Below are positions 37,631 to 47,307 of a DNA stretch of 64,000 bases, piece by piece; within the stretch, counting starts at the first letter, position 1; each line of letters starts with the position of its first letter. The translations under genes and the position numbers were made by a program. This stretch comes from an uncultured Nitrosomonadales bacterium (GTDB lineage Bacteria; Pseudomonadota; Gammaproteobacteria; Burkholderiales; Gallionellaceae): the NCBI GenBank assembly GCA_903915035.1, contig CAIWRI010000078.1, positions 1 to 64,000 of the forward strand, read 5' to 3'. The notes under the pieces were generated by a model that was given only the letters and a program-made list of their open reading frames with translations, had not been told where the DNA came from and did not search any database.

Positions 37631-38545
37631 ATGAACCTGAACAACGTCATCCGGCAGGTCGAGAGTGTCATTTTAGGCAAGCCGCAGCAAATCCGTTTTG
37701 CGCTTACCTGTCTGCTGGCACGCGGTCATTTACTGATAGAAGATTTGCCCGGTGTCGGCAAAACCACCCTGGCTCAGGTGCTGGCGCGCACACTGGGTTT
37801 ACAGTTTTCACGCATTCAGTTTACCAGCGATCTGTTGCCAGCTGACATCCTTGGCGTATCGGTATACGAACGGGCCAAAACCGATACAACAACCGGACAG
37901 TTTATCTTTCATGCAGGGCCCATTTTTGCACAAATGCTGCTGGCGGATGAAGTCAACCGGGCCACGCCCAAAGCCCAAAGCGCCTTGCTCGAAGCGATGG
38001 AAGAGCATCAGGTGACCATAGAAGGCACAACGCGACAGCTCCCCTCCCCGTTCTTCGTTATCGCCACGCAAAATCCTTCCTGCCAGATTGGTACTTTTCC
38101 ACTTCCGGAATCACAACTCGACCGGTTTTTGATGCGTATCCAGATGGGCTATCCCGACAGCGAAGCGGAGCGAGGCTTATTGTCCGGTGTGGACCGGCGC
38201 GAAATCATCGCCAAACTCACCCCGCAAATGGATGACGCGGAATTGCGATCCTTGCAACAGCGCACCAGGCAGGTATTCGTCTCTGCTGCACTGTTAGATT
38301 ATGTGCAAGCCATTTTGCGCTACACCCGCGAGTCATCCCGCTATACGCACGGTTTGAGTCCCAGGGCGGGCCTGACCCTGTTGTCTGCCGCACGCGGCTG
38401 GGCAATGCTCGATGGACGCGATGCAGTGTTACCTGAAGATGTACAGATGATTTTGCCCGGCGTGGTTAGCCACCGTTTGCAGAGCGACTATGCAAAATCA
38501 GACAGCGCGGCACGCGAATTGATCGAAGCTATTCCTATCCCCTGA
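37631..38545 (+). CDS. MoxR-family AAA ATPase
   Basis: About 304 residues from ATG 37631 with GAGGAATT upstream; the tracked start at 37577 lies in the repeat. Walker A GVGKTTLAQVLA, Walker B/sensor region LLADEVNRATPKAQSALLEAMEE, IATQNP and LPESQLDRF are the MoxR signatures. MoxR ATPases act as chaperones, often for neighbouring von Willebrand or DUF58 proteins. It heads a MoxR / DUF58 / transglutaminase operon widespread in proteobacteria. Confidence 0.92.
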   Translation: MNLNNVIRQVESVILGKPQQIRFALTCLLARGHLLIEDLPGVGKTTLAQVLARTLGLQFSRIQFTSDLLPADILGVSVYERAKTDTTTGQFIFHAGPIFAQMLLADEVNRATPKAQSALLEAMEEHQVTIEGTTRQLPSPFFVIATQNPSCQIGTFPLPESQLDRFLMRIQMGYPDSEAERGLLSGVDRREIIAKLTPQMDDAELRSLQQRTRQVFVSAALLDYVQAILRYTRESSRYTHGLSPRAGLTLLSAARGWAMLDGRDAVLPEDVQMILPGVVSHRLQSDYAKSDSAARELIEAIPIP

Positions 38546-38549
38546 CGCC

Positions 38550-39506
38550 GTGCGCAGCGCACTTAAACTTCGCCTTAGCAAATGGCTGTTCCGCCCTAAG
38601 ATTGAACACGGCAGCATCGTACTCACTCAGCGCCGTATCTTCATTTTACCGACCCGGCAAGGTCTGGCACTGGTGCTTCTGCTCATCGTCATGCTGCTGG
38701 GTGACATTAACTACAGCCTGAGCCTGGGCTATATGCTGACTTTTTTGCTGGCGATGATGTCTGTGCTGTCCATGTTGCACGCCTTCCGTAATCTGGCACA
38801 GCTGGAAATAAGCGCAGGCCGCGTTGAACCCGTCTTCAGCGGTGAGACAGCGCGTTTTCTGCTGCATTTCAACAGCAAAATTCCCCGCTACCAATTGGTA
38901 TTGCAAGGCCGTGATTCAGTCTGTTTCGACCTTCCTGCGGGACGGAACAGTGAAATCATCTATCCTGCACTGGCGACAAAACGCGGCAGGCTAAGCGCAG
39001 GCCGGTTGACACTCTACACAGAGTTTCCGCTTGGCCTGTTTCACGCCTGGTGTTATCTGCATTTCGACACTTGGGCCCTGATCTATCCAAATCCCTGCGC
39101 CAGCGCACCGCTGCCCATAGGCGAAACACCGGACAGTACGGGCAAACGTAGCGTGACAGGTGATGATGATTTTGCCGGCTTGCGCAACTACGTATCGGGT
39201 GATGCACTGCCGCGCATTGCCTGGAAAGCTTATGCACGGGGACATGCCTTGCAGGTAAAACAGTTCGCAACTCAGCTCGGCGAAGAAATCGTTTTGCGTC
39301 TGACTGATGCACCGGAACCCGGACTGGAAGGGAAGCTGTCACGCATGACACGCTGGGTGCTGGATGCAGAGCGACAAGGATTGCGCTATGGTTTGAACCT
39401 GCCGGATAGCGAATTGAATGCCGGCAACGGCACAGCGCATCGCGATGAATGTCTGCGCCGTCTGGCCTTGTACGGCTTGAGCGACGCCTCACCAAACCCG
39501 CCATGA
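38550..39506 (+). CDS. DUF58 domain protein
   Basis: 318 residues, GTG start at 38550, 4 bp after the moxR stop. Two membrane helices near residues 35-75 are followed by a cytoplasmic DUF58 region with FPLGLFHAWCYLHFD, VYPNP-like LIYPNP, and DDFAGLRNYVSGDALPRIAWKAYARG, the family's conserved block. The role is unknown; it is expected to work with the adjacent MoxR ATPase. The stop overlaps the next start (ATGA). Confidence 0.88.
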   Translation: MRSALKLRLSKWLFRPKIEHGSIVLTQRRIFILPTRQGLALVLLLIVMLLGDINYSLSLGYMLTFLLAMMSVLSMLHAFRNLAQLEISAGRVEPVFSGETARFLLHFNSKIPRYQLVLQGRDSVCFDLPAGRNSEIIYPALATKRGRLSAGRLTLYTEFPLGLFHAWCYLHFDTWALIYPNPCASAPLPIGETPDSTGKRSVTGDDDFAGLRNYVSGDALPRIAWKAYARGHALQVKQFATQLGEEIVLRLTDAPEPGLEGKLSRMTRWVLDAERQGLRYGLNLPDSELNAGNGTAHRDECLRRLALYGLSDASPNPP

Positions 39507-41431
39507 ACAAGCAACTCATCTACGGCTTATTGCTGTCTGTGGTGATGGTGATCGCGCCTCATGTAATTCATCTGCCGCTATGGGTCAGCGCCTTGTCCGC
39601 CTGCCTGCTCGCATGGCCGGCTTATCTTGCCGCACGCGGCGAACCCTTACCGTCGCACTGGCTGTTGATTGCCATCAGCATCGCCGCGACTGGCGGCATA
39701 CTGATCGAATATCACAGCCTGTTCGGACGTGAGGCCGGCGTCACCCTGCTGATCGTACTGTCCACGCTAAAATTGATGGAACTCAAGACAAAACGCGACG
39801 CGATGGCGCTGATATACCTGTGCTGCTTTATTATCATCACCAATTTTTTATATTCACAGAGCCTCGTCACGGGACTGTACATGTTAGCCTGTTTGCTTAT
39901 CATCAGCCAAGTCTGGGTACAGCTGCACATGTACCCAGGCCCCTTCAAAACGCGCCTGAAAATTGCGTGCACGCTGCTGCTGCAAGCGATCCCGCTCACT
40001 GTCATTCTGTTTGTGCTGTTCCCGCGACTCCCCGGTCCGCTATGGGGATTACCGCAGGACGCCTTTTCCCGCAGCGGACTGGATGACATGATGTCGCCAG
40101 GCAGTCTGGGTCGCCTGGCACTGTCCGACGCCGTCGCATTTCGCGTCGCCTATCCGGGGCCTCCGCCACGCCGTGATCAGATGTACTGGCGCGGACCGGT
40201 ATTATGGAATTTCGACGGACGCACCTGGACGCAAGGAAAGTCTGTGCAAATTTTCTCAGCTCAATTGAGCGATACCACACAGCCGATTAGCTACAACGTT
40301 ACGCTGGAGGCGGATAACAAGATCTGGCTGTTCGCACTCGATATGCCGGATAGCCTGTCTATCCCATATCGCAGAATGAATGACGCACAGTTGCTAAATC
40401 CTGAGCCGGTAACTACCCGACTGCGCTATCAGGCACGCTCCTATCTTAGCTATCACGCTAACTTGCTGGAATCCGCAGCACAACTTCAGCGCGCATTGCA
40501 ACTGCCGGCAGGATTTAATCCGAAATCGCGCAGGCTTGCTGCCAACTGGCGTGCAAATGGAAGTGATAGCCGGATTATCAGCAGCGCTCTGGGCTTTTTT
40601 AACCGGCAAAATTTTCACTACACACTAGACGCGCCGCCGCTCGGACTCAATGGAATAGATGACTTTTTATTCACCACCCGGGCGGGATTTTGTGAGCATT
40701 ATGCTTCGGGCTTTGTATTTTTGATGCGCGCAGCCGGCATTCCGGCACGTGTCGTCACCGGATACCAGGGCGGTGAATATAACGCGTTCGGCAACTACTA
40801 CATCGTGCGACAATCCGACGCACATGCCTGGGCGGAAGTCTGGCTGCAAGATCGCGGCTGGCTTCGCATTGATCCGACCGCGGCGATTGCGCCTGAACGT
40901 GTGGAACAAAACTTGTCTGCCGCCTTACCTGACAATACGGTTCTGCCATTCATGGCGAGAAACCCGCCGCAATGGTTGCGTGAATTGAGCCTGAACTGGG
41001 ATGCTATTTCCTACCAGTGGAACAGCTTCGTTATCGGCTACGACAACGAGCGTCAGTTCGCCTTCATGAACCGTTTAGGTCTGGCGTCCGTCAGGTGGCA
41101 GGCGCTCAGTATGATGACAGGCATCGCGTTAATTATCGGACTGTTTGCGCTGTATATGCTGCGTCACTTGATCAGCCTAAAACAGGATAAAACACAGGCT
41201 GCCTGGCTGAAATTTTGTCGCAAGCTGGCAAGGTCGGGATTGCCCAGGCTGCCTTACGAAGGCCCGCAAGCTTATGCGATACGCGTCTGTATCGCCCGTC
41301 CGGATTTAGCTGTTTCAATTAAAACTATCGCCAACCGGTATATCGCGCTGCGCTATGGTATTCCCCAACCTGAGAATACACAGCGTGATTTTCTGCAGCT
41401 TGTCGCGCAGTTCCGCCCATCCGCAAACTAA
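39503..41431 (+). CDS. Membrane transglutaminase-like protein (TgpA/DUF3488)
   Basis: About 642 residues from ATG 39503; the tracked start at 39449 lies in DUF58. N-terminal DUF3488 region with about six membrane helices (to residue 190), a periplasmic transglutaminase-like core with catalytic Cys in RAGFCEHYASGF, His in QSDAHAWAEVW and Asp in LRIDPTAAIAPERVEQNL, one helix near 555-575 and a C-terminal DUF4129-like tail. Pseudomonas TgpA is the best known relative and affects viability and cell envelope; the substrate is unknown. Confidence 0.88.
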   Translation: MNKQLIYGLLLSVVMVIAPHVIHLPLWVSALSACLLAWPAYLAARGEPLPSHWLLIAISIAATGGILIEYHSLFGREAGVTLLIVLSTLKLMELKTKRDAMALIYLCCFIIITNFLYSQSLVTGLYMLACLLIISQVWVQLHMYPGPFKTRLKIACTLLLQAIPLTVILFVLFPRLPGPLWGLPQDAFSRSGLDDMMSPGSLGRLALSDAVAFRVAYPGPPPRRDQMYWRGPVLWNFDGRTWTQGKSVQIFSAQLSDTTQPISYNVTLEADNKIWLFALDMPDSLSIPYRRMNDAQLLNPEPVTTRLRYQARSYLSYHANLLESAAQLQRALQLPAGFNPKSRRLAANWRANGSDSRIISSALGFFNRQNFHYTLDAPPLGLNGIDDFLFTTRAGFCEHYASGFVFLMRAAGIPARVVTGYQGGEYNAFGNYYIVRQSDAHAWAEVWLQDRGWLRIDPTAAIAPERVEQNLSAALPDNTVLPFMARNPPQWLRELSLNWDAISYQWNSFVIGYDNERQFAFMNRLGLASVRWQALSMMTGIALIIGLFALYMLRHLISLKQDKTQAAWLKFCRKLARSGLPRLPYEGPQAYAIRVCIARPDLAVSIKTIANRYIALRYGIPQPENTQRDFLQLVAQFRPSAN

Positions 41432-41888
41432 TTTCAAAAATTGCGCTATCGTACTGCTATTAACGCTGTCTGTTGCGCAGTGTCCTTTATGACTTCAGCA
41501 TTACCTGCATTGCCCTGAACAAATGCGCATAACCCGCCGCAATCAGATAGCGGAAAACAGCCAATTTATTTTCACCACAGAACGAATCAGGCATCTGATT
41601 AAAAAAATTATAAATATTAAAAAACATAGTGTTATATGAATTTTATAGGCCGTTACAAGGATTGCTTTTAGCTGACTAGGAAAGCGCCTATATCTTGATC
41701 TGTTTAATCAGTTTATCCTTTTAAGCATTAATATATTTTGCATTCATTCCCCAGAAAAGAGACGCATTATTCGTAGTTACATTTCAACATGCAAAATTAC
41801 TTTTCTTAAAAAAGTGCTTCACATACAACTTGTGTATCTCGCACGCCTCACGCAGATATTAGATTAAATCCAGCCTTTAGGAAATATT
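41432..41888. other. 457-bp AT-rich intergenic region upstream of the signalling operon
   Basis: No ORF, tRNA or repeat is visible. The last half is markedly A/T-rich compared with its neighbours and holds several T-rich/TATA-like words that could serve as a promoter for the five-gene signalling operon. TTTAGGAAATATT just ahead of 41889 supplies the ribosome site. I looked for a GEMM-type c-di-GMP riboswitch and did not find its conserved core. Confidence 0.4.
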
Positions 41889-43205
41889 ATGACGGCATCC
41901 TCGCCACGTGTACTAGTTGCAATGGACTTATCACCTGACCGGCTTTTATATCTGGACTCGTTGATAAAGACCGATGGCGCTACGCTGGTTTATGTCAAGG
42001 ATGATTGTCAGGCGCTGCATGAAGCAATAATACATCCGTGCCAAGTGGCTTTGATTGATGAAATATTGCCCGGTATCGGCGGTATCGCGCTTTGCCGTCA
42101 GCTCATCAACTTACCGGCAGCACCTGTTACGACAATACTGCTGCTTAACAATGCAAGCGGACAGAGCCCTGCTGTAAATCCCGGCGCACTGCATTGCCTG
42201 GCAGGTGTCACTGATATTGATACAATATATCTGCATTTACGCAAACACTTTCCTTGTTCACGACCGCTTGCTTCATCCACACTGTTTAGTGACACTCATG
42301 ATAAAGCGCCGTTGCTAAATGACTCGCTCGATGTCATGCCCTATGCCATCATTCTGAGCAATTCACGCCATCAGGTTATTGAAAGTAATGCTGCAGTATC
42401 AAGACTGACCGGAATCAACAAGGGAAAGTTAAAACAGCTTTCCCTGTCCGATGTTTTTGCATTGCTTGATTTCAATATTGTCACTTCGGTTATTTTACAA
42501 AAACTATCAACGGAAGGTGATTGGCAGGGCGAAGTGCATGCGCGTCATGGTAACGGCGAGATGCGGGTGTATTGGTTGCATGCACTCCAACTTTCGGGCA
42601 ATGATCCGAAAAACCCCATTAATAACGTTTTTTTCCTGTCCGACATTACCGTGCTTATTCAGCGTGAACATCGCATGCGGGCACTGGCCGAAACCGATGC
42701 GCTTACAGGCCTTGCCAATCGCAACTTGTTCATTTCCTGTCTGGACACGGCGGTTGGCACAGCCGACCTGCATAATGCGCCCGCCGTACTGTTTATTGAC
42801 CTGGATGGCTTCAAAGCGGTCAACGACCAATTAGGTCACGGTACCGGTGACAAACTGCTGTGTGACGTGGCCAAAGTTCTGCAAGCTTGCGTTCGTGTCA
42901 ATGACATCGTTGCGCGCATCGGTGGCGACGAATTCGTCTTGTTACTCATCGGCGCGACGCACGCGACACTGGTAGAAACAGCACAGCGTATTAATGAGCA
43001 CTTGTCGTTCGATTTCCTCGACAAGAAAAACCAGCCTATTGGTGTGACGTGCAGCATCGGCGTTGCTGTCTATCCCCGCGATGGTGACAATGCAAAAAGT
43101 CTGCTGAAATTAGCGGATCAGGCGATGTATACCGCCAAGGAAAACGGGAAAAACAGCTTTTGTTTCGCATCTCCAGATGCCGACCAGGTTTTAATTGGAA
43201 ACTGA
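41889..43205 (+). CDS. Diguanylate cyclase with receiver-like and PAS domains
   Basis: 438 residues, ATG at 41889 after AGGAAA. A degenerate receiver-like domain (about 5-125; the phosphoacceptor-type Asp is in ALIDEILPG but the usual lysine is not evident) is followed by a PAS domain (about 150-265) and a GGDEF domain. The active site reads RIGGDEFVLLL, and an RxxD inhibitory site (RVND) lies five residues before it, so c-di-GMP synthesis with product inhibition is expected. The stop lies 1 bp before the HD-GYP gene, so synthesis and breakdown of c-di-GMP are encoded together. Confidence 0.92.
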   Translation: MTASSPRVLVAMDLSPDRLLYLDSLIKTDGATLVYVKDDCQALHEAIIHPCQVALIDEILPGIGGIALCRQLINLPAAPVTTILLLNNASGQSPAVNPGALHCLAGVTDIDTIYLHLRKHFPCSRPLASSTLFSDTHDKAPLLNDSLDVMPYAIILSNSRHQVIESNAAVSRLTGINKGKLKQLSLSDVFALLDFNIVTSVILQKLSTEGDWQGEVHARHGNGEMRVYWLHALQLSGNDPKNPINNVFFLSDITVLIQREHRMRALAETDALTGLANRNLFISCLDTAVGTADLHNAPAVLFIDLDGFKAVNDQLGHGTGDKLLCDVAKVLQACVRVNDIVARIGGDEFVLLLIGATHATLVETAQRINEHLSFDFLDKKNQPIGVTCSIGVAVYPRDGDNAKSLLKLADQAMYTAKENGKNSFCFASPDADQVLIGN

Positions 43206-43206
43206 C

Positions 43207-44997
43207 ATGAAAAATACAGCATTCGAAATTCTGAAATCAATGAGTCTGCTTTATGTTGAGGATGATGCCGAGACACGTGAAGAACTTGTTATGATGCTAA
43301 AACCCTGGGTAGGCGAATTATATATCGCAGCCGACGGGCAGGCTGGACTGGATTTATACAGGGAAAAAATCCCCGATATCGTTGTGACCGATATCCAGAT
43401 GCCACAGTTAAGCGGGCTGGCGATGAGCGCCGAAATCCAGCATATCAACCCGGAGCAACTCATCGTCATTGTCAGTGCTTACAACGATGTGGAATATCTG
43501 TTTCGCGCCATTGAGCTCGGTATCGGGCACTACATCACCAAACCGCTCAATGTCAATCGTCTGCTGGAAAAACTTGCGCAACTGGCCAATATTCATCTGG
43601 CATTGAAGGAGCGTCGTCAGAATCAGATACTGCTCGAACAATACAAAAACCTGGTTGATCAAAGTGCCATTGTCTGCAAGATTGATCTGAACGGTAAAAT
43701 CAGCTATGTCAACGACAAACTATGCAAAATCAGCGGATTCACGCGACAGGAAATGCTCGGTCAGGACATCGCGTTTCTGCATTATGAACAGGAGCGTGGT
43801 GAAGAATGGAGCCAGGCTGTTTCCGGACAAAAGTGGTCGGGCATCAGCCATAACCGCACAAAACAGGGAACCGGGTACATCGTTGAGCGCAGCATTGTTC
43901 CTGTCATCATTGAAAGTGGCGAAATAACTGAAATCATCGTCCTGGACGTGAATATCAACCCTTTTTTTGACAACTACGAACACGTTAGTGTATCACTTGA
44001 GCTTAGCAACAGCTCTTTGCAAGAGCAGCGCCACTTCCTGGCTGAATACAAACGCGCGCTGGAACTGGGTACCTGCGTTTGTTTCGTTGATTGTAATTTA
44101 CACATCCTCAGCATCAACCAACCCTTCGAGCAGCTACTCGGTTATACCTCTGCCGAAATCACTGGCAAATCGGTTGAGCAGATTATCCCCAACCTGTCTG
44201 ACCGTGACAATCTGGTTAATATTCTGAGCGACTCGCTTGAGGAACTCAACAGCCGGATTATTTGCTTTAGCACGTGCAATGGAGCCGCGTTGCAATTTCG
44301 AGTGAGCTGCGTGGCGCTGCACGAGATGACCGGTGAAATTAAATCTGTCATCATGATCTGTCACGACATTTCCGAATATCACCGCCTGAGCCTGGATATT
44401 GTGCAATCACAACGAGATCTGCTCTACATGATGGGAGATGTCGTTGAGAGTCGTAGCGAGGAGACGGGGCAGCATGTCCGACGTGTCGCCATGATTTCCA
44501 GGTTTCTGGCGCTAAAGGTAGGTCTTGATCAGGAGACCGCCAATATGATTGAGGCTGCAGCTCCCATGCATGACATTGGCAAGGTCGGCATACGCGATGC
44601 AGTGCTTAATAAACCCGGTCAGCTTGATAATTTGGAATACAAAGAAATGATGCGACATGCGGAAATTGGCCACGTCATTCTGAGCAAAGTGAAACGCCCC
44701 CTCATCAAGCTGGCCTCTGTCATCGCACAGCAGCACCACGAGCGCTGGGATGGCAAAGGCTATCCGAATGGTCTCAGCGGAGAACAAATACATATCGCAG
44801 GACGTATTGTATCGATAGCTGATGTGCTCGATGCATTATCTACCGAGCGTATTTACAAACCGGCATGGAGCGAACAATCTGTGCGTGATTACTTTCTGGT
44901 TCAGCGCGGCGAACAGTTTGATCCCAATCTGATTGATTTGCTGCTTACTCATTGGGAAGCCATCCAGGATCTGCGTAACGGCATTACCACCATCTGA
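43207..44997 (+). CDS. HD-GYP response regulator with PAS domains
   Basis: About 596 residues from ATG 43207; the TTG at 43195 is an alternative inside the previous gene. Canonical receiver domain (YVEDDAETREE, phospho-Asp in IVVTDIQMP, Lys in HYITKPLN), two PAS regions (about 145-250 and 280-395) and a C-terminal HD-GYP domain with MHDIGKVGI and HHERWDGKGYPNGL. The metal ligands and GYP motif look intact, so c-di-GMP phosphodiesterase activity is expected. Likely partner of the histidine kinase encoded at the end of the operon. Confidence 0.93.
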   Translation: MKNTAFEILKSMSLLYVEDDAETREELVMMLKPWVGELYIAADGQAGLDLYREKIPDIVVTDIQMPQLSGLAMSAEIQHINPEQLIVIVSAYNDVEYLFRAIELGIGHYITKPLNVNRLLEKLAQLANIHLALKERRQNQILLEQYKNLVDQSAIVCKIDLNGKISYVNDKLCKISGFTRQEMLGQDIAFLHYEQERGEEWSQAVSGQKWSGISHNRTKQGTGYIVERSIVPVIIESGEITEIIVLDVNINPFFDNYEHVSVSLELSNSSLQEQRHFLAEYKRALELGTCVCFVDCNLHILSINQPFEQLLGYTSAEITGKSVEQIIPNLSDRDNLVNILSDSLEELNSRIICFSTCNGAALQFRVSCVALHEMTGEIKSVIMICHDISEYHRLSLDIVQSQRDLLYMMGDVVESRSEETGQHVRRVAMISRFLALKVGLDQETANMIEAAAPMHDIGKVGIRDAVLNKPGQLDNLEYKEMMRHAEIGHVILSKVKRPLIKLASVIAQQHHERWDGKGYPNGLSGEQIHIAGRIVSIADVLDALSTERIYKPAWSEQSVRDYFLVQRGEQFDPNLIDLLLTHWEAIQDLRNGITTI

Positions 44998-45013
44998 GTT
45001 AAGGAACTGAAAT

Positions 45014-46411
45014 ATGATGAAATACTTCCCGCTGACCGCCTGCCTGCTTGCTTTTTCCACTATGTCCATGGCAGAGAACCAGTTTGACAACCTGACGCTG
45101 GAACAGGCTGTGCAGATTGCACTTCACAATCATCGCTCCTTGCAGGTGTCCGCGGCAAATCTGGAGATAGCAGAAGCACGGTATCAGCAAGCAATGGCCT
45201 CATTTCAACCCAACCTGAATCTGGAGGCAGGTTTTCAACGCAACAATCAGGATCGCACTTTCACCTTTAACGGTGCAGTGCAAACGCCGGCTATGGCATT
45301 GCCGCTGGGCCCGGGCGGCGCACTCGTATCGATTCCCGGTCAGCCGCTACCCATCAATATGGATGTCAAGATGTTCGACCGCGATGTCACAAAAGCCAGT
45401 CTGACGCTGAGCTATCCTTTATATACCGGCGGAAAACAACAGGCTGTTGAGGATATGGCTGACAAGGGGGTTTTGATTGCCCGCGTAGAAAAACACAAGA
45501 GCGAACTGGACGTGGTTCATGATATCAAAAAGTATTACCACGGTGCCCAATTTGCGCGACAGATGGCGCAAATGACGAGCGAAACACTGGAACGTTTTGA
45601 AGTATTGTCAGAGCTGACCGAGCGGTTTTACCAGAGCGATTCACTCAAGGTCAAAAAGACCGACTACCTGCGCGCCAAGACCACGACGGAGGTAACCCGC
45701 GCCATGTTACATGAGGCCAACTACGCCAGTACCCTGACCCGCAACGCCCTGATCAATGCCATGGGTTTGCCGCTCAATAGCACTTTAAATCTGGCATCCG
45801 AGCCGCCCTTGCCTGCCTTCGACGCTACATTGGATCACTTGCTTCAGGACGCCATGACCTTCAACCCCGACAAGCAGCGTCTCGAACTGGCGGTACAGAT
45901 AGCCGATGATAAAATCAATGAGGCAAACAGCGGCTACCTGCCCGAGGCGGGCCTTGAAGCCACCTCTTATCAATACTGGAATAGCTATAACAGCGGTCTG
46001 TTCAACAACGACAACCGTAGTGGCTGGGTGATCGGAGTTGGTGTCAAGTGGAAGCTGTTCGATGCCGGACTGACTCGGGCAGGGGTGTCTGCCGCACATG
46101 CCGGAAAGATGCGCCTGGAAGCTCAGAAAGTGTTGCTCGATAATGGCCTCGCGCTACAGATAAAGGATGATTTTTTGCGCATACAGCGCTCTCGTGCAGA
46201 GGTTGACGACAATATTCATGCGTTGGGCTACGCCGAAGAAAACCGCAAGTTGCAGGTGCGCGCCTACCAGGAAGAGATGGTTGAAACCAAAGAGGTGATT
46301 GAAGCTCAGCTCATTGAGAGTTATGCAAATGCCAGTCTGTTTCGCGCCCGGCATGACCTGCAAATTGCCCTGTCTGATCTCGATTATCAGGTTGGCGAGG
46401 CTTTGCACTGA
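45014..46411 (+). CDS. TolC-family outer-membrane protein
   Basis: 465 residues, ATG at 45014 after TAAGGAACTG. Signal peptide MMKYFPLTACLLAFSTMSMA, then two OEP repeats (LEQAVQIALHNHRSLQVSAANLEIAEARYQQA and later DKQRLELAVQIADDKINEANSGYLPEAGLEA). It has no lipobox, so it is of TolC rather than NodT type. No adaptor or pump gene is in this operon. Its location among c-di-GMP and sensor genes suggests a specific secreted substrate or signal, but this is inference. Confidence 0.85.
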   Translation: MMKYFPLTACLLAFSTMSMAENQFDNLTLEQAVQIALHNHRSLQVSAANLEIAEARYQQAMASFQPNLNLEAGFQRNNQDRTFTFNGAVQTPAMALPLGPGGALVSIPGQPLPINMDVKMFDRDVTKASLTLSYPLYTGGKQQAVEDMADKGVLIARVEKHKSELDVVHDIKKYYHGAQFARQMAQMTSETLERFEVLSELTERFYQSDSLKVKKTDYLRAKTTTEVTRAMLHEANYASTLTRNALINAMGLPLNSTLNLASEPPLPAFDATLDHLLQDAMTFNPDKQRLELAVQIADDKINEANSGYLPEAGLEATSYQYWNSYNSGLFNNDNRSGWVIGVGVKWKLFDAGLTRAGVSAAHAGKMRLEAQKVLLDNGLALQIKDDFLRIQRSRAEVDDNIHALGYAEENRKLQVRAYQEEMVETKEVIEAQLIESYANASLFRARHDLQIALSDLDYQVGEALH

Positions 46412-46413
46412 TC

Positions 46414-47307
46414 ATGAAACTATTTCATCGCCTCTGTCTTGCCATGCTCCTGCTAGGACCGGGTATGCTCAATGCCGCACCCGTGCAACTTTTTGCCATG
46501 GGATTCTATTTGCCGGTGATCCGCGATGTGCCGCGCAAGGACGTGGAAATATCACTGCGCTTCTGGATTGATGAGTTATGCAAATCCTTGAATGTTGGCT
46601 GTAGCCCGGTGCGTTTTTACGAAGATCAGGCAGAAATGAAACAGGCCATGAACGACGGGACAATCAACTTTGTGGTGGCCCCGGCAATGGGTTTAGTGAC
46701 GCACTTTCGCCCTGAAGAACTGGTTGACGGCGTTTCTGGTTATAAACCCGAAAGTGATGATCTGTTGCTGGTGGTTCGCAGTGCTGCTGCCATCCATTCT
46801 CCTGTCGATCTGGTGGGCAAGCGCATTATTCTGCTGGATAGCGATGAACTATCAAACGTCTACCTGGCAACCTTGTTGATGAAACTCGGCCTGAAACCTG
46901 ACATTGCTCAGTTAGCCACGATTAGCTATGAGAGGATTTCCAGCAAACAGGTTTATCAGTTGTTTTTCGACAAGGCGGACGCGGCACTGATTTATCGCAA
47001 CGGGTATGAGACTGCGCTGGAACTTAATCCACAAATCGGCAAACGCCTGCAAGTACTGGAAAGCTATACTTTCAAGACTCATTCTCCCTATAGCGCATTC
47101 TTTTCCTCTCGCGTGCCCGCAGAAAACCGCGAGTTGATTATCAAGGCGGCGCTGAAAATGGGCACGACAGCGCGTGGTCGTCAGGTGCTGCAGCTCTACC
47201 ATTCCAGCGAAATGGATCGTACCAGTACAAATTTTTTGATTCCCTATCGAAATTTATTAAATGAATATAATACGTTGAGAAAAAAACAGCGGGCGCGGAA
47301 AATATGA
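46414..47307 (+). CDS. PhnD-like periplasmic substrate-binding protein
   Basis: 297 residues, ATG at 46414, 2 bp after the TolC-family stop. Signal peptide (MKLFHRLCLAMLLLGPGMLNA). Periplasmic binding fold of the phosphonate/phosphate/phosphite type: NDGTINFVVAPAMG near residue 85, SPVDLVGKRIILLD and ADAALIYRNGYETALEL. There is no ABC permease or ATPase beside it. Directly followed (4-bp overlap) by the histidine kinase, so it probably presents a ligand to the kinase rather than serving uptake (inference). Confidence 0.8.
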   Translation: MKLFHRLCLAMLLLGPGMLNAAPVQLFAMGFYLPVIRDVPRKDVEISLRFWIDELCKSLNVGCSPVRFYEDQAEMKQAMNDGTINFVVAPAMGLVTHFRPEELVDGVSGYKPESDDLLLVVRSAAAIHSPVDLVGKRIILLDSDELSNVYLATLLMKLGLKPDIAQLATISYERISSKQVYQLFFDKADAALIYRNGYETALELNPQIGKRLQVLESYTFKTHSPYSAFFSSRVPAENRELIIKAALKMGTTARGRQVLQLYHSSEMDRTSTNFLIPYRNLLNEYNTLRKKQRARKI